This document shows, piece after piece, positions 19,301 through 26,564 of a stretch of DNA of 44,825 nucleotides. The notes under the pieces are model-generated. The model saw only the letters and a program-made list of their open reading frames with translations. It made no database searches and was not told the DNA's origin. Each line of letters starts with the position of its first letter. Position 1 is the first letter of the stretch. The DNA lies in the IMG/VR virus record IMGVR_UViG_3300044957_001200, positions 1 to 44,825 of that record; one strand, given 5' to 3'. A program made the translations under genes and the position numbers. Origin of the DNA: a virus.

Positions 19301-22300
19301 AAAGATCTAATCCAAATTACATGGATAAAGCTGCAAGAGGTCGTTATTTTGATTCTTTAAAAAGCGCTAAAAATGCAAGAGGCATGGGACCTACATCTGC
19401 ATTTCTTGATGATGTAAGAATGGCCTGGAGTTTACAAAAGCCTATAGAAGTTTCAAAACCTGGTACAACACCAACTATTTCTCCCACTATGAGCTCTGTA
19501 GCAAAACCTTCTTTATTTAGTAGAGGATTAAAGCCACTTGGCAACCAAAACATAGATTATTTCTCAGACCCTAACAAATTTTACAGGGTTGTGCGCGGGC
19601 AAGATGTTTACGATGATATCGTAGAGTCACAAAAAATTAGAACGGCAGGTAGTCCAACATATCGGGGAGCTGATTATGACCCAACGGCATCGGGAAAAAT
19701 TAGACTAGATGGTAGGCCAACTACGTTTCCGTCTTTCGCCAAGGGACAGGCAAGCATGAGCTATGCTTCAGGTGATCCGAATCACTACATTATTGAGACT
19801 GGGGATAAATCACTACAACCCTCTAAAATGGGAAGACACGGCAAAGCCGGTACTCATTTCCCGACAGATGAAGCTGGAAACCATTTAAAAGAAATGGATG
19901 CCAAAAAAACCAAAATATGGAAACATATTGGGGGAGGTCAATACAAACCAGTATCCCCAAGGCTTCAAAAAATTGGGAAATCGCTTTTGGGTTTAGGCAA
20001 CAATGTTGCCAAAGGACTAGCCACAAGATTTGGTAGTCCTTTATTAAAGACAGGAGTCAAAATGCTTGGAGTTGCAGGAGGAATATTTGGTAATCTTGAT
20101 TTATTTGATCAATCGATGGCCGAACTAGGATATTTTCCTGGCGGTGGAAATAATATCTTGTCTAAAGGTGGCAGAATTAGAGGTTATGCAACAGGTGGAA
20201 GTATTAACAGTCTGCTTGTAAATCAATATGATTTTTATGGAGCAGCTGGAGAAAAATTAAATGAATATTATATGCCCGAAGCATTCAAAACAACGGTTGG
20301 TTCTCCAAAAGAATTAGCTAATGTACCAGCATTAACAGGAAGATTTAATATATCAGATCTTCTAAGTTCAAGAGCTGTAACTGATGAGAATAATCCAATG
20401 AATGCTCTTAGAACTCAAAGATTTCTTGGTATGCAAAGTTATCAAGAACAAGTAGCAAATTTTAAGACTGGATATAATGAACAATATCGTCAAGTAGAAG
20501 AACAGAGAAAAGAAGCTCAACGCTTAGCAGACGAAGAGAACGCGAGAAGAATGGCAGCTTATAATCAACAAAGAATGGGAACTCTTATAGGAGGATTATT
20601 AAGCGTAGGATTTTCAGCGGTCTCACCATTTTTAGGAGGCATGGGAGGAGGTGGAGGTTTTGGAGGAATATTTGGAGGAATACAGAACATAGCTCAAAAT
20701 GTTGTTCAAGGAATCTTTAGTGGCGCTGGTCAAGGCGGTGGATCTCAAACAATGAGCGCTTTTCAAAAAGAGATGATAGCTAAGCAGAACGAACAAGCCA
20801 TAACTTCGTATCAAAATTATGGATTTAATGATTTTAGAAAACAAGCAAATCTTTTCCCTCAATTTGGTAATCAAGGAGGGTTTGGAGGCGGTATGGGAGG
20901 TGGATCAAATTTTTTACCAACTTCAAGCATAGGTGGATTTCAATTTGGAGTTGGGTTAGGTGCTCCAGCAGGTTTTCAAACTTATACTCAAAATGCACAA
21001 CAAGATTACCTCTTAAATTTTGCTTCACCAGTAACACCGATTGCTCCTGGTCGTAATAATTTAGTTTACGATTTCTTAAATCAAAATACAAATCCATTTG
21101 GCTATAGCAGAGGATATGCAAAAGGTGGATTAATTAGAGGTTATTTTGATGGAGGTGGAGCAAGCAAATATATTACTCCTGATCAACTCGATCTTCCTAT
21201 AAAAGGAAATTTTGGAGAAACAACTACATTAAGACAATTAGGTTTGACAACTAATAGTACTTATGCAGATTTAAATAAAATGAATCAACAAGCTTTTGGA
21301 GGAGGATTTAATAGTCCAGAAGTTATGCAATTTGTGTCCATGATAAGTAGTATGTCTGGATTACCAGGAGGTGGATTTAATAGAATCACTGGAGTAAATG
21401 ATCTATATCATATGACTAGAAGAGCTCCAGACACATCTCATAGAACAGGATATAAAGTAGATTTTACATTAAAAGGCCAAAATAAGTTTTACCAAGAGCA
21501 AAAGAGCATGATAGTAGATAATTTAGAAAAAGAATATGGACTGCAGGCTGGAGCAGATTATGCATTAAATTATGAAGGAATTGGAACTCCTGGTTCTACA
21601 GGAGAACATTTTGATGTTCAATTAAAAAAATCAGGAGTTAAAAAAATAAGAATGATGAATATGGGTATTCCCGCAGATAATACTCAGATCGCGGGCATGA
21701 TCCTAAGTAAAAAAGCTGTAGCAGAATATCTAAATTTACCTCTAAATGCACCTTTTCCTGGAGCAAATACAAATACTATAGCTGGAACGAACATATCCAC
21801 TGTTGGTCCTCAAGCTAATCCTTTCACTAACACTAATCCTATTACTCGCTATCTTACTCCAGACGGACCTACTCGTTCAAATATGCCATATGTTGGTAGT
21901 CAAGGATCTATGACGAATGCGCCTAGCTATATTACTCGTTCTGCTATCCCATATGGACCTACACGTTCAGACATGCCATATGTTGGTAGTAGAGGGTCTA
22001 GAATAGGTACACTAGCTTCGCAAATGCCTATGGGAGGAATGCCAACAACTCAAATCCCTGATGTATCTATAGGCCCTACTAAAAGCCCCATCATGTACAG
22101 CATGGGCGAGGATATTATAACTTCGCCTAGAGTAGCGCAACCTCCGATAACAACTAATGCAAGAGCAACTACGCAAAATTTTGCTAAAAAAGTTAGTGAA
22201 TATTTTCGTGATCCTTTAGGTATACTTCCATCTGGTGGAGGATTGGGGAAAGGAGCAATTCCTACTATCTCAAAAGGTCCAGGCAATATTCCTATAATTG

Positions 22301-23511
22301 GACCTCAAGTTAATGCGCCTACAACATCGCAAAGAGGTGGATTACCCTCTACCCAAGTTAATATACCAGGAGCAAACCAAACTCCGCTTGATCTTAATGA
22401 TCCTATAATTGCAGAATATGTAAAAAGTCAGTCTCAGCTTTTTGAAGAAGCTGCTCAGGCTTCAATGATGCAACTTCCATATTTCAGAGATTTAAGAAAT
22501 ATGGTAGATATGGCGACAGGAAATGCTCCAAATCTTTATCAAAGTGTTGGAAGTCTATATGATGTAAAAAATAAAGGAGATTATGGTAAATTAGCCGCAA
22601 GATTTTCTTCATTCTACGGGAATAATTTCAAGAATAGATATTCTTCATTTGGAGAAAAAGGATTTAATAATTATTTAAATTACATTGGCGCAAGTCCATT
22701 CTCATCTCTCTCTCAATTAAATGCTTTTAAATTTCCAATGACTCCAAATACATATAGTCCATTTGCATTTGGTAGTAGATATTTTGGTGGATTTGGCGGA
22801 ACAGGATATCAATCTGGATTTAATTCTTTTGGAACTCCTTTTAGTAACTGGTTTTCGACTGGCAGTAGATTAGGCATAACTCCAAGCTGGGCAAGTAGGG
22901 CTATTGGAGGTATGATATATGGAGGAACATCTTATAAAGATGATGTTCCAGCAATGTTAATGGGTGGCGAATATGTTATTCGCAAAGATATTGTAGATAA
23001 GATGGGCGAGCCCTTCTTTAATCGTCTAAATAGAGGACAAGTTCAAGGGTTTGCAGAAGGAGGACCAGTAGGTACTAATTTACCATCAGTTGGTATGGAT
23101 CAAAATACCCAGCAAGATAATTCAAGAAATCAATTTGTAGAATCAATTACTAAATTAGTTAAATCTCTAGAGCAATTGAATAAAGGCATTGAAGAGCAAA
23201 ATAGAGAAACTAAAACTCAAAACGAAGGAGCAACTGATACTACAGAATCTGGTGGAGGTGGAGTTACAAATAATATTAATATAAATGTTAACGTGGATCA
23301 AAATGGAAAAACAACAAATTCAACTACACAAGAAGATCAAGGCTCTGGAACAAATCAAGAAACAGATCAAGAAAAATTCAAGAAGACTATGGAAAGATCT
23401 AGAGTCCTTGCGGAATTACTAAGACAACAAGTATTGAAAGTTATCGTTGAAGAACAACGTCCAGGTGGAGTATTATATCAAGGTAGCAAAGGAAGAGACT
23501 TAGGACGTTAA
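13345..23511 (+). CDS. Tape measure protein with inserted enzyme-like domains
   Basis: 3388 residues, the largest gene. Residues 1-400 match the TP901-type TMP core (helical, Ala-rich, with RGGAVIGNSLKTIFTRVQ near 247-264). Four GFIPNF-type motifs follow at 546, 629, 900 and 971; the last reads GFVPNF. Residues about 1085-1172 are a Gly/Ala-rich hydrophobic stretch suited to membrane insertion, then long helices to about 1680. The C-terminal third is Gly-rich and holds repeated GG-x-I-x-GY motifs (near 1695, 1750, 2275, 2595) and two DDVPAML-x2-GEYV(L/I)RK motifs (1717 and 3199). Between these linkers sit two ADP-ribosyltransferase-like regions (about 1765-2230) and an M15-like peptidase (about 2680-2775). 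It sets tail length and is ejected into the host. At 0.15 nm per residue the upper tail length is about 500 nm, less the globular inserts. Confidence 0.92.
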   Translation: MAQNIGEAQINLSVNTSQMEREVSAALKRLESRGFNLGQGINSRAFTQPLGRITGAANEFQKSLDASNARVIAFGASAGAIYNVQRAFTALISSTIEVQKSLTDINVILNAGTKTLSQFGDQLFEIAKNSGQTFATVATAAGELARQGLTLEQTLKRTSDALILARLSGLDAASSVEALTASINSFNNSALDSTQIVNKLASVDAAFAVSSADLAEALKRVGSSAQDVGVSFDELLAIVASVNQTTARGGAVIGNSLKTIFTRVQRTDVLDQLEGLGIAVRDLQGNTAPAIQILTGLATKFDQLGAAQKAQIAELVGGVFQINVLKAALGDLSKEYSIYGNALKTATNAGDEAIRRNEELNKTLAALLNKTFANLTKVGSEIGALSFQPAIEKVLGGLNTALESFDVKGDSIGSKIGKGIFDGIGSFISGPGLALLIGVFGKIFLNLAKFTTDAVKTVLGLNREAQAQAQIQERINAILSQNPALVQNILNKQVSLLQVEKDILTVIQAQTQARQQSTAIAATLSRGLMSRGVTSEKGVIRAKSQGFIPNFSANKEIMGAIAGGYMPGKIRSMNIPNYGRVTYNSAEEVKKFEGLKQPGIMPPESSEAGKNYKQKFKDKYGIDPYASSGFIPNFAGRPTTQAQTDIMIKKGYVKASGNELKQYLDTKEGKIEGAKLGVVPLYGSYWVPESKYNKLVFNSKKYLEDTAAKKGRLYEKGGGKIRDYVLVYPGFSNADMSFPTIGKSKDGKQVGFYAVPFPGELKSKKNSIIGPGIYGNAINALVDSSSNFLTGLAGVNPEIIKKAQFKRYLKSNISQDQIGTIVGNAFEGGILAALNIVPSDRTRVLDLTSKELQQLGKTFKNPVLDNEKWKGGDFKNSLSLDNRNSMAEKIITNSMEKALGFIPNFSPLKRAFETEKNLGGQPTLDYKEGLGLYVRDRATQPNFAAVMKDHPEGLQKAIKNSKNMQGLVSNGFVPNFAPAGFDPMTLFFTMQSFMGMGQNTMDQAVMQEERNKLARILKERRAAQQLLAQAEKAEVKDQKLITTLTQEKAEFEAAESRQRASMENQMGVFARNPRGRIVGGIGGAAGRFMGRYGTGIALAAPLLSGVASEFVGDDVTRGGRATKAGVTGLGTVASYAGIGAMVGSAIPGLGTGAGAIIGGGLGAISAATTAIKEFNDIMPELKNRAEKAQESLNNVNSATQLLSTSLETLSSIQNNTSLSTEQRVRLQEKATEDLASSIAKLNEALPGAGAEIENLYRKVGDTSELKTKISELQAEAQKSSQAVISGTRVVSSSKKIEDLLSPGMFSPSQLLRLSPNIDLRDLQIANEKQLKPTERRQLNEDVRIGAESVAGLFNNLSNTERNIQSSKIQELINTFNSKGLSGLKDLISGLVKNGEDAAYISEILNEINPDTLERYFNKWLELQKSAERTEKLIAETNAAFARGEMPITRIEDLQRQFAMPGGITPAALGRIDFNKMEQNLSGQKNQNFAEQFATGYRELSDSLGYGADRIKYLSEYTQQAAEIQKDWNNGAISTTQAFERLKIAIDKIEFEKNAPFMFSGERAQARQDILEKQLKQGNFAEGLDPLNSFFDRFGDNAATTADKINKSFGNLAENLQTGFEDAFGAFVDGTKTADQAFKDMLLSISQQIIKEQFSIGMRGLIGAFTGGGGFGSAGGGNSGGFLGGIFNSIFGGGKAKGGLIKKYSGGGYVDGGSGVKDDVPAMLTDGEYVLRKSAVNKYGINALNMLNQGGMIKGYGGGGGIQAMGIRGADRSASTFIEELFFPRNDVSSYLNDRFLQANNRMVFRGGKGGKMLSMPIPFTKSLQGGIPVTGKALHATPHFQQAAGYANSALAMRFQNVAGKLFYVSGSEDNVPFASKAKTVQAFSGLEKRLVMRPGMGGSVYSQAMGLKVSGVKLGDYFDARVSDKVLNNLPLYQRQLTSLSQYDGLELNAMGGRKDRTFLVMRDKAVNMPAFLRRQIDREIKDAKRSNPNYMDKAARGRYFDSLKSAKNARGMGPTSAFLDDVRMAWSLQKPIEVSKPGTTPTISPTMSSVAKPSLFSRGLKPLGNQNIDYFSDPNKFYRVVRGQDVYDDIVESQKIRTAGSPTYRGADYDPTASGKIRLDGRPTTFPSFAKGQASMSYASGDPNHYIIETGDKSLQPSKMGRHGKAGTHFPTDEAGNHLKEMDAKKTKIWKHIGGGQYKPVSPRLQKIGKSLLGLGNNVAKGLATRFGSPLLKTGVKMLGVAGGIFGNLDLFDQSMAELGYFPGGGNNILSKGGRIRGYATGGSINSLLVNQYDFYGAAGEKLNEYYMPEAFKTTVGSPKELANVPALTGRFNISDLLSSRAVTDENNPMNALRTQRFLGMQSYQEQVANFKTGYNEQYRQVEEQRKEAQRLADEENARRMAAYNQQRMGTLIGGLLSVGFSAVSPFLGGMGGGGGFGGIFGGIQNIAQNVVQGIFSGAGQGGGSQTMSAFQKEMIAKQNEQAITSYQNYGFNDFRKQANLFPQFGNQGGFGGGMGGGSNFLPTSSIGGFQFGVGLGAPAGFQTYTQNAQQDYLLNFASPVTPIAPGRNNLVYDFLNQNTNPFGYSRGYAKGGLIRGYFDGGGASKYITPDQLDLPIKGNFGETTTLRQLGLTTNSTYADLNKMNQQAFGGGFNSPEVMQFVSMISSMSGLPGGGFNRITGVNDLYHMTRRAPDTSHRTGYKVDFTLKGQNKFYQEQKSMIVDNLEKEYGLQAGADYALNYEGIGTPGSTGEHFDVQLKKSGVKKIRMMNMGIPADNTQIAGMILSKKAVAEYLNLPLNAPFPGANTNTIAGTNISTVGPQANPFTNTNPITRYLTPDGPTRSNMPYVGSQGSMTNAPSYITRSAIPYGPTRSDMPYVGSRGSRIGTLASQMPMGGMPTTQIPDVSIGPTKSPIMYSMGEDIITSPRVAQPPITTNARATTQNFAKKVSEYFRDPLGILPSGGGLGKGAIPTISKGPGNIPIIGPQVNAPTTSQRGGLPSTQVNIPGANQTPLDLNDPIIAEYVKSQSQLFEEAAQASMMQLPYFRDLRNMVDMATGNAPNLYQSVGSLYDVKNKGDYGKLAARFSSFYGNNFKNRYSSFGEKGFNNYLNYIGASPFSSLSQLNAFKFPMTPNTYSPFAFGSRYFGGFGGTGYQSGFNSFGTPFSNWFSTGSRLGITPSWASRAIGGMIYGGTSYKDDVPAMLMGGEYVIRKDIVDKMGEPFFNRLNRGQVQGFAEGGPVGTNLPSVGMDQNTQQDNSRNQFVESITKLVKSLEQLNKGIEEQNRETKTQNEGATDTTESGGGGVTNNININVNVDQNGKTTNSTTQEDQGSGTNQETDQEKFKKTMERSRVLAELLRQQVLKVIVEEQRPGGVLYQGSKGRDLGR
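18640..20040 (+). other. ADP-ribosyltransferase-like double insert within the TMP
   Basis: Codons about 1766-2232 of the TMP interrupt the usual Gly-rich C-terminal text. The first part has MVFRGGK (Arg1805), then ALHATPHFQQAAGYAN and LFYVSG. The second part has FYRVVRGQ (Arg2081), then PSFAKGQASMSYASG (Ser2137/Ser2139) and HYIIETGD (Glu2151). That order, Arg on the first strand, then an STS-like strand, then a downstream Glu, is that of ART-fold toxins. The second part is visibly richer in G+C than the rest of the gene. The fold call is by eye and is not proof of activity. Confidence 0.5.
21370..21670 (+). other. M15-like peptidase domain within the TMP
   Basis: The segment SHRTGYKVDF gives His2699 and Asp2706 in the H-x6-D spacing of M15 peptidases (VanX, endolysins). 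TGEHFDVQ gives a second His at 2755. Together these would bind zinc. The catalytic Glu is not clear (Glu2754 is adjacent to the His instead of three residues before it). Likely role: local peptidoglycan cutting during DNA injection. Confidence 0.6.
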
Positions 23512-26500
23512 ATATTTTCGTCATTAATAAAAGCGAAAGTTTGAGATAAAACATCTCCGCTTTTATCTACAAGATGAATTTTAATAGCGAACATATTACC
23601 ATTCTTAATCCAAGAATTATAATCGTTAGCTATTTTTTCGAATAATTGTGTTCCTTTTTTAGAGAATGAAAAATCAGGTATAGATAAGTAGATTGGATAT
23701 GTTTTAACAATATCATCAAAAGTGTAAGAATCAATTAAATCTGAGCCTTTCCATGTAATATCATTTATATTATAAATATTTTTCATATAAATTAATATTT
23801 TATCTAATCCAACATTATGCTCGGGATAGCATACTATTCCAAAACTAAATCTATTAGTTGATATTGTTGGTTTCTTATATTTTATTTGATGAACTGATTC
23901 GCTATAATCTAAAACTTTATATCTCCATGCTGCAGATCCTAGAACGTAATTTGTAGTTCCATCTATTTTACCAAAAGGATAGTTATTTTCTGTTTGATTA
24001 GCTATAAATTTAGACAATATATAAAATTGTTTATATGGTGCTCTAAGAGTTATTGGATTAATATCTTGAACGCAGCAGCCTTTAGTGCAATCCATGTTAT
24101 TATTTAATATCGTATATGGACATTCTTTTAATATGCTAAATTGATTATTATCTAAATTCGTGGCTAAGAGATAAATATCTCCAAAGAAAGGAACATCATC
24201 TGGATCTTCAACAAGTTTAAATTTAGTAGGATAGACTAAAAATGATATCATTTTTTTTGAATCAACGATATTTTTTTGATCTATTATTACTCCATCTAAA
24301 ACTGGATCTGTATCTACACCGCAAGAAGATACAAATTTTGCTACAAAATAATGATAATTTACTCCATTTATTTCTTTTATACCTTTTTCTAATATTGTAT
24401 CTGTTCCAGATATCCCTTGTATAATAAAGTCTTCTGCATCTGGTATATCTAATATAAATTCTATTATTGCATAAGCATCATCTTTTTGGATTCCTGCACG
24501 AATAAATTTAACTGCTAATATATTTTTGGCTTTAAAATAATTTAAATCATAATTTACGCTTTTAAAATCAGCAGTATTTGGAGATTGTGCATCTCCAATA
24601 TTACCAGGATCATAAACCCCAAGATAACTTTCACTGCCATAAATACCAGAGCTTGGCACATCTTCTGGAGTTAAAAACGCATAGCTTGCATTACTTATAT
24701 ATTTATAAGAATCTAAACATCTATAAGTAGTTTTATATTTATCTCCAAGCAAAAAGTTATTATTTTCTTGAGCATTCGATAATGGAAAATAATCAAAAAA
24801 TTCTGGTCCAGAAGCTAATCCATCGTATTCAAAATCTAACATTCTTGCACCACCTTTTTTAAGATAGAGATCTCTATAATTTTGATTAGGCCAAGCTATA
24901 TAAGGAAGACTTTCTGGAGTAAAAAAGTAAACTAAACCTTGATAACTTGCCGCAATTATAGAAGTATAATTTTTTGTATCTTTTATAAATTTATTTAAAG
25001 TAATATATTTACTAATTAATTCTGTATTTTGAATATAATATTCTAAACCTTCATTTGTAAATCCTATTTCGCTAAGATAAGCATACAATGAATATGACTG
25101 TAAAGCGTTTAAGTAATATATTCTTGCAGAGAAAATGTTATCTCTTAATAAAGGACTATCTGGATTTAAATATGTTGTTATTCGGTATTTCGTTTCAGTT
25201 TGAGAATCGATTAATTCAACAGAGTAATTTTTCTCTGTATTGTTTTCTAACTTATCTAGATTTTTTAAGAATATAAAATCATCAGAATAAACTTTATTTT
25301 GTTTAATATTGATGTTTTGTTCGTATTTTTGAGGAATAATTACTATAGCTTCTAGGCCAATATCAACAGGTAATAAATCTCCTTTTATATCAAAAGTGAT
25401 TTTATTCTCATCCACTCTTTTATAATTTTTAAACATTTTACTAACATGATCTCTAGATATTGTATTATGTTGTATTTTAACTATTCTATACCCATCTTGA
25501 TTTGTATACCTTTCTGGATCATCCTTTTTATTTATATTTCCACCAGCAGAAGAAAAACCATCTTCGTCAATCGCCTCGCTAGTTATATAATATGAATTAT
25601 AATGCCCTGGCTCACTTATTCTGACATAATTAGTTGGTATTTCTCCAGTAGTTCCAGTTAAATTTAATATTTTATTAAAAAATGAACCTGTCGTATCCAT
25701 GTCTGGATTAAACAATATTGTATTTTCATCTGAAGTACCTTGGATATATTTTGTATTAGAAGTTAAAAATGCACTATAATTACTACTATAATCAAAAATA
25801 AAATATCTATTATTATCAGAAGATATCGATGAATATTCTGGAGAACGAACTATATTTACATCAGAAATAGAAATACTTTCATTTACAGAAAAATCTTTAT
25901 TTACAGAGTTGCCAACTGATTGAATTGCATAAATATCATTTGATGAATTTCTTAATATAGTTTGATCAAAAAGGATACCGCTATTATTATCTATGGCTGG
26001 GATTACTCTGTTATATATTCTTGTATATTTATTTTTGAAATACGGGGCAAAATCTTTATATAAAAAACCTTGATTATTGATATAATCTTGAGTTGTTGCA
26101 GAAGAGTAATTCAACTGATATCCTAATAAAGCATAAGGTTCATTTAAAGTGATTGTGCTAGCATTATCGCATAATCGCATATATCCACTAGTATAATAAT
26201 TTAAATTCTCTAGACTAACTTCTTTTATTAAATTTTGATAAGGAATTATTCCGGTAAATAGAATTCCAGAAGATTCTAATCCCATATTATTTTTAGAAAA
26301 AATAGTTAAATAGTGCATGCCTGTATTTTTAGGAATATAGTAGAAATACTGATCCGTTTCTAAAACAGGCAACTCTTTTATTAAAAAGTTGACTGGATTA
26401 CTATTTGGCTCGAGATTATAAGTATAATCACTAAGATATAGATTATATGTTTCTATATTTTCTATATTATTAATTGGGTTTATCCTGATCTTAAAGCCTT

Positions 26501-26564
26501 GAGTATTTTTTGTGATATTAATTATATCTATCTCTGTAGAAGGTAATGTTGTTGGATTACTCAT
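23508..26564 (-). CDS. Large tail tip/fibre protein downstream of J, unknown family
   Basis: 1018 residues, beta-rich, with many Asn, Tyr, Ser and Ile. The N-terminal 100 residues look like a fibronectin-III-type sandwich (TQGFKIRINPINNIENIETYN and FYYIPKNTGMHYLTIFSKNN). The middle and C-terminus have no recognised domain. A Cys-rich spot (CTKGCCVQ, about residue 830) could bind metal or form disulfides. It starts directly after the J stop with no gap and is last in the minus-strand tip operon, so it probably attaches to J as a receptor-binding or side-fibre protein. Its stop codon shares TTAA with the convergent TMP stop. No signal peptide or transmembrane segment is seen. Confidence 0.65.
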   Translation of the reverse strand: MSNPTTLPSTEIDIINITKNTQGFKIRINPINNIENIETYNLYLSDYTYNLEPNSNPVNFLIKELPVLETDQYFYYIPKNTGMHYLTIFSKNNMGLESSGILFTGIIPYQNLIKEVSLENLNYYTSGYMRLCDNASTITLNEPYALLGYQLNYSSATTQDYINNQGFLYKDFAPYFKNKYTRIYNRVIPAIDNNSGILFDQTILRNSSNDIYAIQSVGNSVNKDFSVNESISISDVNIVRSPEYSSISSDNNRYFIFDYSSNYSAFLTSNTKYIQGTSDENTILFNPDMDTTGSFFNKILNLTGTTGEIPTNYVRISEPGHYNSYYITSEAIDEDGFSSAGGNINKKDDPERYTNQDGYRIVKIQHNTISRDHVSKMFKNYKRVDENKITFDIKGDLLPVDIGLEAIVIIPQKYEQNINIKQNKVYSDDFIFLKNLDKLENNTEKNYSVELIDSQTETKYRITTYLNPDSPLLRDNIFSARIYYLNALQSYSLYAYLSEIGFTNEGLEYYIQNTELISKYITLNKFIKDTKNYTSIIAASYQGLVYFFTPESLPYIAWPNQNYRDLYLKKGGARMLDFEYDGLASGPEFFDYFPLSNAQENNNFLLGDKYKTTYRCLDSYKYISNASYAFLTPEDVPSSGIYGSESYLGVYDPGNIGDAQSPNTADFKSVNYDLNYFKAKNILAVKFIRAGIQKDDAYAIIEFILDIPDAEDFIIQGISGTDTILEKGIKEINGVNYHYFVAKFVSSCGVDTDPVLDGVIIDQKNIVDSKKMISFLVYPTKFKLVEDPDDVPFFGDIYLLATNLDNNQFSILKECPYTILNNNMDCTKGCCVQDINPITLRAPYKQFYILSKFIANQTENNYPFGKIDGTTNYVLGSAAWRYKVLDYSESVHQIKYKKPTISTNRFSFGIVCYPEHNVGLDKILIYMKNIYNINDITWKGSDLIDSYTFDDIVKTYPIYLSIPDFSFSKKGTQLFEKIANDYNSWIKNGNMFAIKIHLVDKSGDVLSQTFAFINDENI

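Noticed and set aside
7298-23511. Contractile-tailed phage (sheath gene)
   Set aside because: No sheath-like protein lies near the tube gene, and the tip genes are lambda-type.
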